Source of the DNA: Blastomyces gilchristii SLH14081 | Taxonomy: Eukaryota; Ascomycota; Eurotiomycetes; Onygenales; Ajellomycetaceae | NCBI RefSeq assembly: GCF_000003855.2 | Contig: NW_003101666.1 | Location: forward strand, 341,934-405,933 | Direction: 5' to 3' | Length of the DNA stretch: 64,000 bases | Part shown: piece by piece, positions 34,746 through 47,598 of the stretch | How positions within the stretch are numbered: the stretch's first letter is position 1 | How the letters are laid out: each line of letters opens with the position of its first letter | The notes under the pieces: model-generated | The model's database searches: none | The model's input: the letters and a program-made list of their open reading frames with translations, nothing else | What the model was told of the DNA's origin: nothing | Position numbers and translations under genes: made by a program

Positions 34746-36554
34746 ATGTGGATGCGAGGGGGTGAAAAGGAGGAGAGCTGGGAGGGAGAGAGGGGGCGGT
34801 TTTGGATGTTAGCCTCCCACCAGGCTCTGCATATTCCTCGGGGAAGTTGCTGCTCTGTCTTGTTTCATTATGTTTGCTTTCATGATCTATCCGCATGGGA
34901 TATCTTTCTCCCCCCCCCCCCTTTTTTTTTTTCTTTTCTTCTTCTTTGCACTGCGAAGATATATATTTTGCCATGATTAGTTGATATACAGATTGAAAAA
35001 TAAGTGCCCTAAAGAGTTTTTGATAGAGATATTATAGATAAAAACGAGTTCATTCATGTACAGTACGTTTTACATATATAGTTGAATACCATTTTTTCTG
35101 CCTTCCTTGAACCCCCTTTTACTTCCCCTTTTGTTTATATTGCGTGTTTTATCATGAGAAGCAAAATATATATATATATATATATTTATCTACAGAGTAT
35201 AGTAAAGCAGATTTACTTGAAAACCCACTCTTTTAATATCTTGACTTACAAAGCTATTCATTATGTTACCCCTTATTTTGAATGCCTTCCAGGCTCAACC
35301 CACCAACACGCGGATATAAAAACTGCAGTAAACAAAAAATAATAGAAATACTCTCAGGAATTCCACGGCCTGTGTATATACTCTGTGATTCTTACTTCAA
35401 TTACACTTTTGCTGATTATGCTTGTTATGTAAATCAAATTGTCTGCTTGATGTATTGATATATATATATAGATAATATATGATGGCATTCTTCCAACACT
35501 TGCATTCACCTGATTTCTAATTCATGGAATGGTGAATGGTGAAGAATTTCCTGGCTTTGAAACTCCTTTTTTTTCTTCTTTTTTTTTTCTTTCTTTCTTT
35601 CTTCTTCTCTACTCGGCCGTTAAATATCATGATAGCATCATTGGTGGGGTGTTGTGTTGCATGCATGGACAGTCTCCCCTACTAAGTTGCTCTCTACTCA
35701 CGAACACATGGCCTACTTTCTCAAAGCCTGATGATATCAGCATTCATTTCGCAGCTACTTTCTATATCCTACCCGCCTCCCCTGATTATATTTATATTTC
35801 CTATGTATTGCCCAGTTCCCCCGTCTCTAGATCATCCGGGGTTCAGATTCCGTTTTAATTCACGCTTATGCACGGTACATGGTACATTGGACGGCCAGAA
35901 AAGGAAGCCTCAGTAGAAGAAAAGAGAGTCAGATATATTTTTTTTTGGCGAAAATTAAATAACTGTAACAATTATAAATAAACTAATATAAAAATATAGC
36001 AAAGCTAAAGCTTAAGTAGTTCTTTCTTTTTTTTTTAAAAAAAAAGTTGTCAAACATCCAAGTGGTCCCCCGCCCTAACAGCAACGCCCCCTTGTTCGAA
36101 GGCATCGAGTGATGGCCCATCGGATATTAAAAGCTAACGAACAAAATAGGGTGAAGGGGGTGTGGTTGGGTGTGAAGGGATGAAGTTGGCGTTTGACAGC
36201 CGCACTCGAATGGAACGTAATTAAAAAAAAAAAAAAAAGAACAACAAAACAATATAAAAATATAAACGATCTCTCTTTCTCACACAAAAAACGTTTATCC
36301 CTTCGCATCTCGTGAAAAATTTCAATAACAAAAAAAGGCCAGGTCGAGTTAGCTAGATAACCAAATCAATTCAGGTCCATTGTCCGTCAACATCGAGTCC
36401 GCATATGGGAAAACGGGGCCGCTAGGCGCAAGGCGTAGGCCGGGGGAAAGAGAGAGGGGAAAACAAAAGAATCCAGCGTGATGGAAATTTCTTCCGTCTC
36501 TGTCTCTCCTAGCCTGGGGCTTCCTGTTTCCGGCTGCGGGGGTTGCGATCTCGT
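34746..36554. other. Intergenic spacer, AT-rich
   Basis: Tail-to-tail spacer between the deacetylase gene and the hydrophobin gene. It has a C-run next to a T-run (34,911-34,931), TA repeats at about 35,167-35,185, and several pyrimidine tracts. No frame is convincing as a gene. Confidence 0.55.
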
Positions 36555-37121
36555 CTATACATTGAGCGTGATGGGAACGCATCCGAGGAAGATAAGGCCG
36601 TTCTGGTTCCCCCCGGGGGGGGGTGTTCGATTAGTTTTGGATATATACAAACATATAGTGCTAGGGAAACGCTCACCATCTTGTTGTCAGAGCAGCATAC
36701 GGCGTTGGACTTGCAGCCATTAAGTAGGTCGAGATTCAAGACGCCCGTTATCGGCTTGCCTAATTTTCACCAGAAACATCCCATCAGTCAGTGGTTCTTC
36801 CGCCTGTATCCGAGCCCCCCTCCTGTGAAATGAGAAAAAAAGGGAAATTAAGAGAGACAACATACATTGAGTAGCAACACCACCTTTCGCATTCTTCGCC
36901 TCCTTGTCAAGACCAAAGATCTTCAGGCCCTGGATGACGGTCTTGTCGTCGCTGGACTTGTGGCTCTGGCAGCACTGGGGGACGGAGTTGCAGCCGGACG
37001 TGCCACCCGAGCGGACAGCCAGTGGGGAGCCGACTTCACTACCGCTGTGGGGTGGGAGCGCGACGGCGTTAACCACGGTGCTGATGAAAGCGAAGGCGGA
37101 GAGGAAGAGTTGGAGCTGCAT
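36555..37121 (-). CDS. Class I hydrophobin
   Basis: Three exons on the minus strand, 36866-37121, 36677-36759 and 36555-36602, encode 128 residues. Every intron is GT-AG (donors GTATGT and GTGAGC). A signal peptide of about 20 residues ends near VNAVA. All eight hydrophobin cysteines are present: 44, 50, 51, 86, 101, 107, 108 and 121. The spacing is C-x5-CC-x34-C-x14-C-x5-CC-x12-C, which fits class I. The last exon codes only 15 residues but supplies the eighth cysteine, so a model without it would miss the family. The protein is secreted and self-assembles into amphipathic rodlet layers on spores or aerial hyphae. The small size, spacing and hydrophobic loop (GVLNLDLL) agree with conidial rodlet proteins. 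Confidence 0.92.
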
Positions 37122-39048
37122 CTTGAGTGTTTGGCTGGGGGTTGCGGTGGAATTTTTTTGTGTTTGTTTGGGGGGCCTGTCGAGACTGGGAGGGAGGGAT
37201 AAAGTTGGTTGAAGGAGTGGAAATTTGTAGGTGATGAGGATAATGAATAATGAGAGTGTGAGATCTTTTGGATATTTTCTTTTTTGTTCTGTTAAGGACA
37301 GGATGCTTTTGCTTTGCTTTGCGGTGGAGACGAAGAAGAAACGAGGTTTTGGGAGGCGGGTGAAGCATCTTTATATAGATTTCTCCGCACCCTCGCTCAC
37401 CCTATGGATGCTTCTCCTGACAGCATATGGCCGTAACTTGCTTGGATAGGAGTGCGTGTAGAGGTAGAGAGCGTCCTGAGACCTCCCCCTTTTCCCGTCA
37501 AGTGTCCACGAGCCGTGTTGCGTGCAACCTAGCCATCATCTCGAGCAGACAAACAGAACGATGCATGCCGCTGCCCTCCCTTGTTCAAAAAACGCCTTGT
37601 ATGGAAATCAAAAATTGGAGTAGTGCAAAATTGTCAATCCCAATTCGAAAAACAATAAATAATTGATATCTCGATCGCCGGCTTCTTCTAGCCCTTTCCG
37701 AATGGGGAATAAGGATATAGGAGCAAAGCAAATACCCAAAGTGCACAGGGGTACTGACTGTACCATCCGTGTCGGCTGTGTACTGTGCACAGGTAGGTAC
37801 ATTACCAGTACTGTAGGTTCCCGCCGAGCTGTTTGAGGAGGAGAAGGGTGGGCGATACACAGAGAGGCAATGTAGAATGGATAGCACAAGATCGAGTTCG
37901 ATAATAACAATAACAACTGGTTTCAGGATAGCAGCAGGAACCAATAATTGTGGTTAATTTGGAAACTGAGTCGAACCAGTTTGAGTTACTGTGGCTCTGT
38001 GCCGGTCGGTGGTATTATCGATTGAGCTGGCTGTGCATAGCGTGTTTTGCACAGGTTCTGTATGTACCTGCATTTTGTGTTAGCTTTGCTTGCTTGCCTG
38101 CCTATCAATTTTTTTTTTTAAAAAAAGAAGCTTCATTTGGCGAAAAAAAAAGGAACGTTACTTGAAGTTTAGGGGTTTGGTAAGAGTTCACTAGGTTCAT
38201 GCGAGGGAGGTTGGACGGGCAATATCCGACAGGTGTGGAAACCAAACGTCTGACAGCATGTCTATAGATTACCTAGGTAGATGAGGATGGTTTCACGGAC
38301 GAAATTAAGGGCTAAGTCAGAATTAAATAGGCCATAGCATCACTGACGAGGGAGAGATGCGGGAAGAGATGCTAAATTGGTTGGAAAAGCGTGGTTGAAA
38401 AGGGAGTTTGTTTATGACTTGACTTGACACCATCAGCTTTCGTGAAGGTGAGGAGCATTGAAGGGGAAGAAAACAAAGTGAACTAACTAACTAGTTAGTT
38501 AATCGAATGATGTGTTCGGCAGCCCCTGGTCTGATGGGCAAACAATCATGTTCCTCACGTAGGACAGAACAGCCCAACCACCCGTGAAAGCAGAGCTACC
38601 CTGCCCCCTTTCTCTGGGAGTGTCGTAAGCAGATAGCAGATTTTATTGCTCGATATATGTCTGATAATATCCAGTAATCGAAAGGCTGGGACGCAGGTTC
38701 ATTCCCCTGAGGTTGGGGTGTGTCAACAGAATAAAACGAAATCACCGTATAATATATCAATGAAGCCAGCGAATAAACTTCTTTTATCACTTTTAAATTT
38801 CCTATCTGGCAGTAAACCCAAAATAATGTGAGTATCCAGCACATAATTTTGTAAAAGTTAGTATAGATAAATCAGTAAAAGCGAAATATCCGCCCACACC
38901 AGGACCAGACCAGATCCGATCAGATACCCGAAAATGAAACATCATGGTGCCCAGATGTAGATATCAAGAGGTAAACATGACCAAAAAAAATGGCCAAAAA
39001 TACACATATATTACTTATTAGGTAAAAAAGAAATAAAATGAAAAATAA
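37122..39048. other. Hydrophobin upstream region
   Basis: About 1.9 kb of promoter and intergenic sequence between the hydrophobin gene and the GMC oxidoreductase gene, both on the minus strand. The frames at 37585-37944 and 38596-38844 do not resemble proteins. No RNA gene was seen. Confidence 0.55.
37369..37378 (-). promoter_or_regulatory. Possible TATA box of the hydrophobin gene
   Basis: CTATATAAAG on the minus strand, about 250 bases upstream of the hydrophobin ATG. This would give a long leader, so the call is tentative. Confidence 0.3.
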
Positions 39049-40930
39049 TCACAGTTTAGGCGCCTCCCTTCTCCATCCGGCTTCCTCAGCAATAAGTTCG
39101 GCCGCCCGCTCCGCAATCGTCAACACCGTTACCATCGGGTTAACAGTAGGCATAGTAGGGAACACGCCCGCATCCGCAATACGAACCTTTCTCAATCCCC
39201 TAACCTTCAATTCTGGATCAACGACCGCATACGGATCATTCACCACATCGCCCATCTTCGTCGTGCCCGCCGGATGGTAGACGGTATGCGCTGCCCGTCG
39301 TCCATACTCGCTCAACTCCTCGTCGGTCGTGAGGTCAGGCCCCGGCGCGACTTCGCGCTTAATCCAATCTTTGAAGGGGGATTGCTGCGCGATTTTGCGG
39401 GCGGCTTTGAAGCCGGCGACGATCGTGGCGGCGTCGTAGCCTTCTGGGTCGGTGAAGTAGCGGAAATCTAGGGCAGGTTTCACGGCTGGGTCGGCGGAGG
39501 TGAGGTAGAGGCGGCCGCGGGAGCGGGGGCGAGGGATGTTCGGGGTCATGCAGAAGGCGTTCATGGGGACGTCGTAGCCGAGTCGGGCGGTGTTGACACA
39601 GAAGGGGATTTGGTAGCAGTGCATCATTACATCTGCGGCGTCGCCGTCGAAACCGGCCGCGTTGGGGGCCTCGCGGCGGAGGAAGATGCCTGCATCGGAG
39701 TCCATGGTGGTTTGGTTAGGGGGTACGGGTTGGTTGAGTTCCCAGATGATGATTGTTTCTGGGTGGTCGAGGAGGTTTTCACCGACGCCTGGGATATCCT
39801 TGACGACGGGGATGGACAGGGGGGCGAGTTGTTCCTTGGGGCCAATGCCGGATATTAGAAGTAGGCGTGGGGTATCGACTGAGCCGGCACAGAGGATGGT
39901 CTCCCGTTTGGCATTGACGGTGAGTTTTTCCCCAGATTTGAGTGTCACGTTGACTCCTGTTACGGTATCACCCTTAACGTTGACGCGCGAGACCCAAGCG
40001 TTCGTCAAGACGGTCAAATTGGGACGTTTCTCGTCTCCACGGATGATGGGGTGGATGTAGGCAACACTCGCACTGCTTCTGCGGCCATCCTCAGGGTTGT
40101 ATGAGATGGAGAAGAAGCCGACACACTCCGTCAATTTGCCCTTTTCACGAATTTCCTTGTTGAAGTCTTCGATCACCGGGATACCCAGAGCGGTGGAGCA
40201 AGATTCTACCCAATCCTTGCAAAGTTGGTTGCGGTGCCGGAGATGGACGGGCTGGATGGTGTTCCGCAGGTTATCCGCAAGGCGAGTGAAGGTTTCGAAG
40301 TTCCAGCCTTTGCAACCCATACTTTCCCAAAGCTTGCAATCATACTCAAAAGTCCGGAACGAGATAAGGGTATTATGGCTGGAGCAGCCACCAAGCACCT
40401 TGGCGCGGGAATGGCGGATATAGCTATTTCCTACAGAAAACGAAACGGAAAAAGGTAAGCGGAATACCAATGTAAGCACTGTACAATACTCGTTGAGAAA
40501 AAGAGAGGGGGCGCCACTAATGGAGTGGACAAACCAAATACAGGGGAAGGGGGGGTAAGAAAAAGGGGTTCTTCAAGACATAATCTTGATCGCAATCTGA
40601 ATCTGGGGGTGTAAATGCGGGCAAAATCGCTGGACTGCGTAGCAGCAGCAGCGGGGGCCAGAAATAGAACTTACCCATCGGTTGTTCTACAGTTCCATAG
40701 TCGTAATCAAACTCCTGGTCGCCGAGCAAGCTGAGCCAGTCCTTGAGCAGGAGGATTCTGTCGTCCTGGTAGTCGCTGGGACCAGCCTCGATAACGAGGA
40801 TCCTCATTCGAGGGAGGTATTCCGCCAGCCTGCTGGCGATGACACAGCCAGCTGTTCCTCCGCCGACGATGACATAGTCGTAGCTATCGACATCAGCTGC
40901 GGAAATAGAATCTGTAACTGTGGTTGCCAT
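39049..40930 (-). CDS. GMC-family FAD oxidoreductase (choline dehydrogenase-like)
   Basis: Two exons on the minus strand, 40675-40930 and 39049-40430, separated by a 244-base intron (donor GTAAGT, acceptor TAG), encode 545 residues. The N-terminus carries the ADP-binding motif VIVGGGTAGCVIASRLAE (glycines at 23-28) and EAG. Further marks are AKVLGGCSSHN, the second GMC signature around GSVDTPRLLLISGIGP, and the C-terminal active-site region with HPAGTTKMG, ADAGVFP and PTVNPM. The family oxidises alcohols such as choline, glucose or aryl alcohols using FAD and oxygen or another acceptor. There is no signal peptide, so a cytosolic or peroxisomal location is likely. The extreme C-terminus, EAPKL, is not a classical SKL signal. 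The substrate cannot be told from sequence. Confidence 0.92.
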
Positions 40931-42207
40931 TTTGTTTTCTTTCTTTCTTCTTTCTTTCTTTCTTTCTTTCTTTTTTACCGTTGGGTCTAGTTTTCCAATT
41001 CGGCGTTTATTCTATTATTAATTGGACTCGTGTTGAACAGGTTTTCGAGATCCGTAGACGAGGGCGGGCTTGTTGAATGAGTTCAATGCTCAACAGTGGA
41101 GAATCAGAACAGTTGAAGAGAGAGAGGCAAGGAGAGGCGTATTGCGATTCTTGCTTGGCTTTACTTGGTTGATGTTAATGCCGGGTAGAGACGTAGTCTA
41201 GGGTCTATTGATCTTTGATAGATACATAAGAGAAAGCTGAAGTCGAGTTGTTCATCTATGACAACATGAAAGAAAGGGAAGACGTCTTCCTCTTTTCTCC
41301 TGACAGGAAAATAATTGGGAGGGTGGCGGCTGAGCATTTATATATAAAGGCGGCAAAGGTAAAATACATAAAATTTCCCCCCATTCTTTTTCGAAGTTCC
41401 GGCGATTTCCCTTGCTTCGGATAGAATTCAAGTTGACTGACATCATGAAATGGTTTTTGTTCTCTTTTTTTGGTTTCTTGCCGTCGAAGTCAGTCCGAGG
41501 CTATACGCAGCGAGCCAATGGCGAATCGGGAAATTAGGGCTAGCTGGATGACTCAGCAGTTTTCCCGTCTCGGCGCCAAGTAACCCTAAGCCCTAACTGG
41601 CAAGGACGGTCTCCTCTCAGTCCGCCATATGCCGCTTGCCCCTGCGCGATGACATCGATGGCACCAACCAGGAACCAGCTCAAGAGACTCCAGAAGAGGA
41701 CGCCGCAAGGGGGGAATTATTAGACAGATGAAGCGGTCAGAGGGAGAACTGCTACTCACTGCACTGTCCAACTCCAATGGGCGATATCATATCCGCGTGC
41801 CGTTTTATTATGCATTGCAGCTGAGTTGCGATACGATACTGTGGATTAAACCAGCCGGAGAACCCCAAACAGTGGGATGGTCTGTGGGTTAGAAAGTAGA
41901 AAGGGTCCTTGGATCTGAGGAGAAAAGCGCAACCCGTACATAGTAAATAGTTATATCATACATATTAAAAATACGCATGGACGAAGAAAGGTTAGATAGA
42001 AAAAGCCGTTCTAATCATTTCAAACTGAGAATACAAAAAGAAGTAAATGCTGCGTCCAATACAATCCCACCCATAAGAGGACATCGGAGAATGGGGTAAT
42101 TCATAATCATATCTATCCTGTTGCACCCTTTTTCTATATCTTATGATCGTTTTGTTTTTGACTTGCTAAAACACACAACCCAACCCAACCCAAACCCCCA
42201 ACAAACC
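40931..42207. other. GMC oxidoreductase upstream region
   Basis: It begins with a CTTT-type pyrimidine repeat just upstream of the GMC ATG (40,936-40,975 on the plus strand). A TATATATAAA-like run lies near 41,338-41,347. I see no gene. Confidence 0.55.
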
Positions 42208-43753
42208 TCAACATCTCTCAGTGCCCACATGCCAATGTTCTTGAACGGTAATACCGACCGCCTCGCTACTCTCCAAATCGCTCCTGTCAAGCCGACTAGA
42301 CGCGGGCTTCTTCGCTGTACTCACCGCCGCGAAATGCTTGCCAGCAACCGGCCTCAGCTGATTCTGCAAGCTGTCGTCATTCAACTGCTCGAAGCCACGG
42401 CCACCGCTGGGTCCGCTGCTTTTCGACGCGCCGGTGGTGTTTGATGGCAGGATACCCGGGTGTGCCATCAGAGCCGTACTTGGAGCGGTTTAGTAGGGGC
42501 CGTAGGAGCGGAATGCAGGATAGGGTTACGGCTACGCTGGGTTCGAGGCCGGAGAAAATGTTTTGCTGGGGGAATTGAGACGGTGATGTCTTTGAAATCC
42601 ATGGAGGAGAGGGTGTGTATGCGGACGGTACTGACGACGTAGGTTCTGTGGGATTTAATCGAGTGGTTAGTAACAAGGGGGGAGGGGTGGGGGGGGGGGG
42701 GGGAGGAGGGAAATATATATATTTTGATTCAGTTGGGTAGACCGAGAGGCCAAAAAAATATCGAGGGGGGGAGGGGCGGGAAGGCATACAGAAGACCAAT
42801 GCTGAATACGCCAATCAGGATCACTTTTTTGTACAGCTGCATCTGCAGTTTAGCCAGGTACGGTAAGGGGAGGCACAGCAACCAACACGTCAGGGACGAG
42901 GTTGAAGACACACCAGTGATGGTGAATGAGAGGACCTGGTCACCGCACTCCCCGCCAGGGATTGACTGGTCCCAATTGTACGCGAAGAGACGGCAAATGG
43001 TGCAGCCCGCAATAATGGTCGCGATTGCCCATGCAGCGATGAATACCATAGCTCCTCTTCCTATCTAGATAACGGGAGCGACAGGGAATACCCTTGAGTA
43101 TAGCAGGAGGATAGACACTTTGCAGAAGCTTAGGCTGAGAACCCAGAGGAATTGAAGAGGGATGAGAAGCTGGATCGGATGTGTTAGCTAAATATTCTTC
43201 TAGTGCTTGTCGATATGAATGGTGTTTCAGGAGACGATACGCTTCTCCAAGGATTATTTACCTTCAGAAGCTTGATTGCGGGTTCCGGTCCGGATTCCTG
43301 GATGACCTGTATCGTGTGTCCACATCCAATTCCACCTTGGATAACGCCTATACGGTGCGTGTTGGTCAGCAAGTGACTGCTCGAGTTGCTGCCCGATACG
43401 TTAAAGATCAGGTATGGATGTACGGGTGCTGTAGGGGCGGTGGGTCTGGGCACACCTACCTGTGATACTGACGGATTCCAACGCCACTGCAAATATCTGC
43501 CATAGAGTTAGCGGAGGATATATGATGACAGCTATCAGGACAAATAATCAGACCCTAGATTCACACATGCGGCAATGATACAATAGTCAATTGCTTCGAG
43601 CGATCTCCTCGCAACGTTTCGAGCAAGTATGCGCAGAGAAACTTCCAGCGTTGGAATGATACTGTACGCAGTTGCTACGCCCAGAACTGACCTCTGATCA
43701 GCTGTCACGATAGGGAATGGCGGTGCCTTGGACGGCGGTGGAAGGCCCTCCAT
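42208..43753 (-). pseudogene. Broken rhodopsin-domain integral membrane protein gene
   Basis: Five exons can be followed on the minus strand: 43565-43753, 43460-43496, 43262-43347, 42790-43187, and from 42645 down to about 42208. Splice sites are good and phases agree. The fold is that of the fungal rhodopsin-domain (PTH11-related) seven-helix family: an N-terminal MEGLPPPSKAPPFP, then helices including LLIPLQFLWVLSLSFCKVSILLLYSR, LCLPLPYLAKLQM and NIFSGLEPSVAVTLSCIPLLRPLL. The tail carries the family's FEQLNDDS segment. Two lesions break it: an in-frame TAG at 43065-43067 inside the segment after SILLLYSR, and a frame change at a run of five C on the coding strand (42568-42572) just before NIFSGLEPS. 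A further frame change before the FEQLNDDS tail could be a lesion or a very short intron. The gene is therefore probably dead or polymorphic. Sequence error is the alternative. Confidence 0.72.
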
Positions 43754-44455
43754 ATTGAAGTATTCTATCAACGCTTCAAACCACCCGAACAGACGCTTCC
43801 TGGCAGTGAAGTTTGTAAGCCACGGTGGGGCAGAATAACAAAGGAGTGAAACACGACTGCCTGAGGTCGTCGGGGATGGATCCCCCCTTTCTAGGGTAGT
43901 TGTGTAGATATAACTATATATATCCAGCTGCGAAACTCCAGTAGGGCGCTGAAACCTGGGGTGGGTTGATAAAGGGATATGGGGAAAAAAATCTCCCCGT
44001 CTGAATTTCACGGGGTGTGGATTTGGGGTCGTTAGTAGCGGAAAGTTTTTGGACTATTTTGATAGAAGCATGGATATGGATTTTCTGTCGATCAAACGGG
44101 AGTTTGGTTGGCCAGAAGGCAGTCCATCACATTTTAACTGTGGTCTGGTCCTTTTTTGTTGTTTTTGAATCATGTTGTCAGCCCTTAGGGATTGAAGCGA
44201 CTGGGAGAGAGGCCAAGGCGGGATCGGGATCTCAACTCGTGTATACAGAAAACTTGACCTCGCTAAGTGCGCCACTTGACCTCATTACATAATCATGACC
44301 CCGACCTCGCACAATACAGTAATAATGTAACGTGGCGGAACCGAAGCGGTGGCTAGTCAGCGGCGTCACATAGGGATAGTTGCTGAGAAGCTGTATGAGT
44401 GGGCTTGACTATCTTGCTTGAATAGCAAGCTTGTAGACTACAGGGTTATTGCAAG
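43754..44455. other. Boundary zone before the AT-rich block
   Basis: About 700 bases of normal composition upstream of the broken gene. After about 44,455 the sequence turns abruptly AT-rich and loses CG dinucleotides. No gene is visible. Confidence 0.6.
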
Positions 44456-47313
44456 GATATCACAGATATGATACTTAGTATACTAAGAAGATTGTATAAG
44501 AAATGTAGTAACTCTTATATATCTTTTAATAAAAGAAAAATGAATTACTGACTTCTTTGATAAGAAGTCAGTATCTAGCTATTCTATATAGATAATAAGT
44601 GAATATTCTTCTCTCATTTCATGAGTGAGAATAGCTGAAGTGATATCTCAGTGATATCTTATTATTAAGAAAGAGTAATCTGCTGATCTTATATAGAAGT
44701 AGAATTCTTATATTTATTAATCAGATCTTTCTATAATATATCTGAATAATATTATAGAGTGATTGAAAATCAGTTTAAATAGTCTGTGAAATAAATGAAA
44801 TTATCTGTCTAAAAGTAATAAGCTATATAAAACTGTAGTAGAGTCTTGATATAATCAGAGATATAATAATACTCTTCTCTTTAAAAGTATAGTCTTAATA
44901 CTCTTAAGATTACTGAATTAGAAATTATCTTTGTTATATAGCAATAGTTATCAATCAATTGATAGTATATATACTGTGTATAGTATAAAGAAATAGATGA
45001 GTTTTTCAGCTGACTGTATAAATCTTTCTTTTTTTATCTTCATTCAAATCAAACACATGATAAGTGAGTTTCTTATATATTGATTTAAAATATGAAAAAT
45101 ATAGTTAATAAGTGACTTACAGATCACTTATTATATTTTATTTTATATATGAAATTCTCTATAAAAGTAATATATTTTAGAGATAAAGTTAACAGTAATA
45201 ACAGGATTTTTTGAAAAGATTCTCTCTCTTATAAAACATTTTTCTTCTCTCTCTCTTCATCTGTAATAGTGAGTGTATAAGAGTATCATTCTTAAGAGAT
45301 AATAAGAGACTTATTCTGATATTTTCTAGTGAGTAATAAATATCTTTATAATACAGCTGTGATCTCTGTAACTGCTAAGAAAGCTTAGTTGAAGATGAAA
45401 ACAGTAGTATTAATAAATTACAGAAGTACTGCTTTCATTATTATATCTTCTTCTTCTTCTTCTACTTCTCTTACAGCTGTGATAATAGTTACTGTATTTT
45501 ATAGTAAGATATTATCTTTTCTATCAGTTAGTTTATCTGTATTCAGTTCTTTCTCTATTTCTCTTACTACTGTTGTAACACTGTCTCTTCTCTCAGTTAA
45601 TATAGTAATATATTACTCTGTATAATTATTCAGAGAGAATCTTAGAGAGAGCTTGATTTTAAAGATAGTAACTCTGAGAAGCTTAATCTATAGTTTCTCT
45701 CTTATAATATATCTGAGTTCTACTTAGAATACTACTGAGTTAAGTCTGCAGAGTTCTGTAGTTTCTTTATCTTCTCTCTATAAGAAGACTCTGATATAGT
45801 TTCTAACTAGTACTATTACTTATCTGCACTGTACTAAACAGCTGAAGAAAGAGAGAATTTTATATATCTATTTCTTCTCTTACTTCTATTATTTTTATTA
45901 TATTTATAATAATAACTTCTATCTCTCTATAAGTATTATCTACTCTATAAGAAGATGTCATATCAGTTCTGATAAGAAGTTCAGATACTTAAGTAGTACA
46001 GAGTAAGAGTCTCAGAGCTTTAAGTATTAATAAATTTTATCAAGATTGAAAAGATCTCTCTTACTCATTTATAAAAGAAGATGAAAATATAAGTCTCTAA
46101 GATAAAAAAACATCTTAGAATAACTAATCTTAAGAAGAAGTTAGTCAGTATCACTGTTAAAAGTATTATAAAGATTAATCACTGATTAAAGAGAATCTCA
46201 CTTTAATTAAAGCAGATAACTAAGATACTTTATAAATTAATAAGTTAATACTTTAAGTATCTTTTATACTCTTCTATAGCATGCTTCTCTATAGTACTGC
46301 AGTACTAACTTCTCAGTAGATAAAAATATCAGTGTCAGAGACTTTAATAATAAAGAATAAGTTTAATAAGAATATAATTATTAATAAGTAGAGTCTGATC
46401 TCTCTTTTTACTTTTTCAGCAGACTGCAGTCTTATTAGAATAGCAGCAGCTCACAGATTTATAATATTAATCTTTTTATTAATTTTAAATATCTCTTTTC
46501 TCTAATTACTTCAGGAATTTTATACTTATATAGTCTTATTAAACTTCTAAAAACTCTTTGAGAGAAAATAGAAGAAAAGTGTTATAAAGTTTATAAGACA
46601 CTGACTTATTACTATAAGATTATCTCTAAAAAACTCTTTGAAAAAAATAAGAAGTTTTAAGCAGTATTTCTTACTTAATATCTCTGATATATAACAGAGT
46701 AATCTCTACTAGCTGCTTTATAGCTTATAATCTCTTTCTCAGTATTTTTCAAATACTTAAGTGATTCTCATAAATTCTCTAATAATAAATAATCTTCTTA
46801 TTTAATAAGATATTGAAGCTTACTATAATATATTCACTTATTTAATATTTTCTTTATAAGATATTCAGTATCACTCTTAATTTTAATATTATTTAACTGA
46901 GACAGCTTCACTCTGAGATATTACTTATAGAGTTTTAAATAGAAAATGTGAAAAATAAAATGAATTGATTTCAATTCTGAGAGTAATTTTATCTTATATA
47001 TCTACTTACTTATCACTCTTATTACTGAGAAAGATTCTAGTTATTACTCACTGAGCTTCTTATACAGTCTTATTATCTTAATATTCTTTGCTAAAAATAG
47101 TATTTAATTCTCTATTAAAAACTTCATTGAAAGATATTTTTAATTATAGTATTTTATCTATTACTTCTGAGCTGACACTTCTGAAGTACAATCTCCGTGA
47201 TCTGTCTTCAGTGTATCTAGACATCAACGTCAAGTCTTACTCTTATACTACTTCTCTCAATCTGACTCATCTCTGGCAGAATAATACAAAAAGATACCTT
47301 GGCAACAGTATTC
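44456..47313. mobile_element. AT-rich, RIP-like degraded sequence of unknown origin
   Basis: Stop codons occur densely in all frames. CG is practically absent, CC and GG are rare, and TA is very frequent. The same texture covers the recognisable retroelements further right, so this stretch is probably decayed transposon DNA, but I cannot identify a protein in it. The frames at 45389-45625 and 47088-47369 are low-complexity chance frames. Confidence 0.55.
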
Positions 47314-47598
47314 ATTATTATTATTATTATTATTCTTCAATTATAGATGTATGCAGTCAGAGACTATAACATCTACCTGAGAACTTTTAGTTCTCAGAGT
47401 TTTTCCTATATCTGTAAAGTTAACTATTATACATTCATCAATTTCAGATATGTAAAATCAGAAAATTCCAGCTCAGAATATAAAAACTGTTTACAAATTA
47501 CAGTGTTTTAACATCTTCTGATACTTTGAAATCATTTGACAATATCATGACAAAGGAAAAGAGAACACAGTCTTAAAGATAGACACATTAAATAGATA
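47314..47598 (-). mobile_element. 5'-truncated LINE 3' end with TAA-repeat tail
   Basis: This 285-base stretch matches 62,680-62,960 nearly base for base. By my alignment it has eight differences, all transitions, and no gaps apart from the tail length. On the minus strand it ends in a TAA repeat (plus strand 47,314-47,334), the usual tail of several LINE families. The copy at 62.7 kb lies directly behind LINE coding sequence, so this copy is a short, dead insertion of the same family. Confidence 0.75.

Noticed and set aside
42377..42814. Independent Pro-rich gene on the minus strand
   Set aside because: Its downstream part is the shifted frame of the rhodopsin-domain gene (NIFSGLEPS onward). 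The upstream part is intron 4 and a G/C homopolymer.
43042..43081. A 40-base intron removing the in-frame stop in the rhodopsin-domain gene
   Set aside because: It does not keep the reading phase. A 54-base alternative would delete the conserved SILLLYSR segment.
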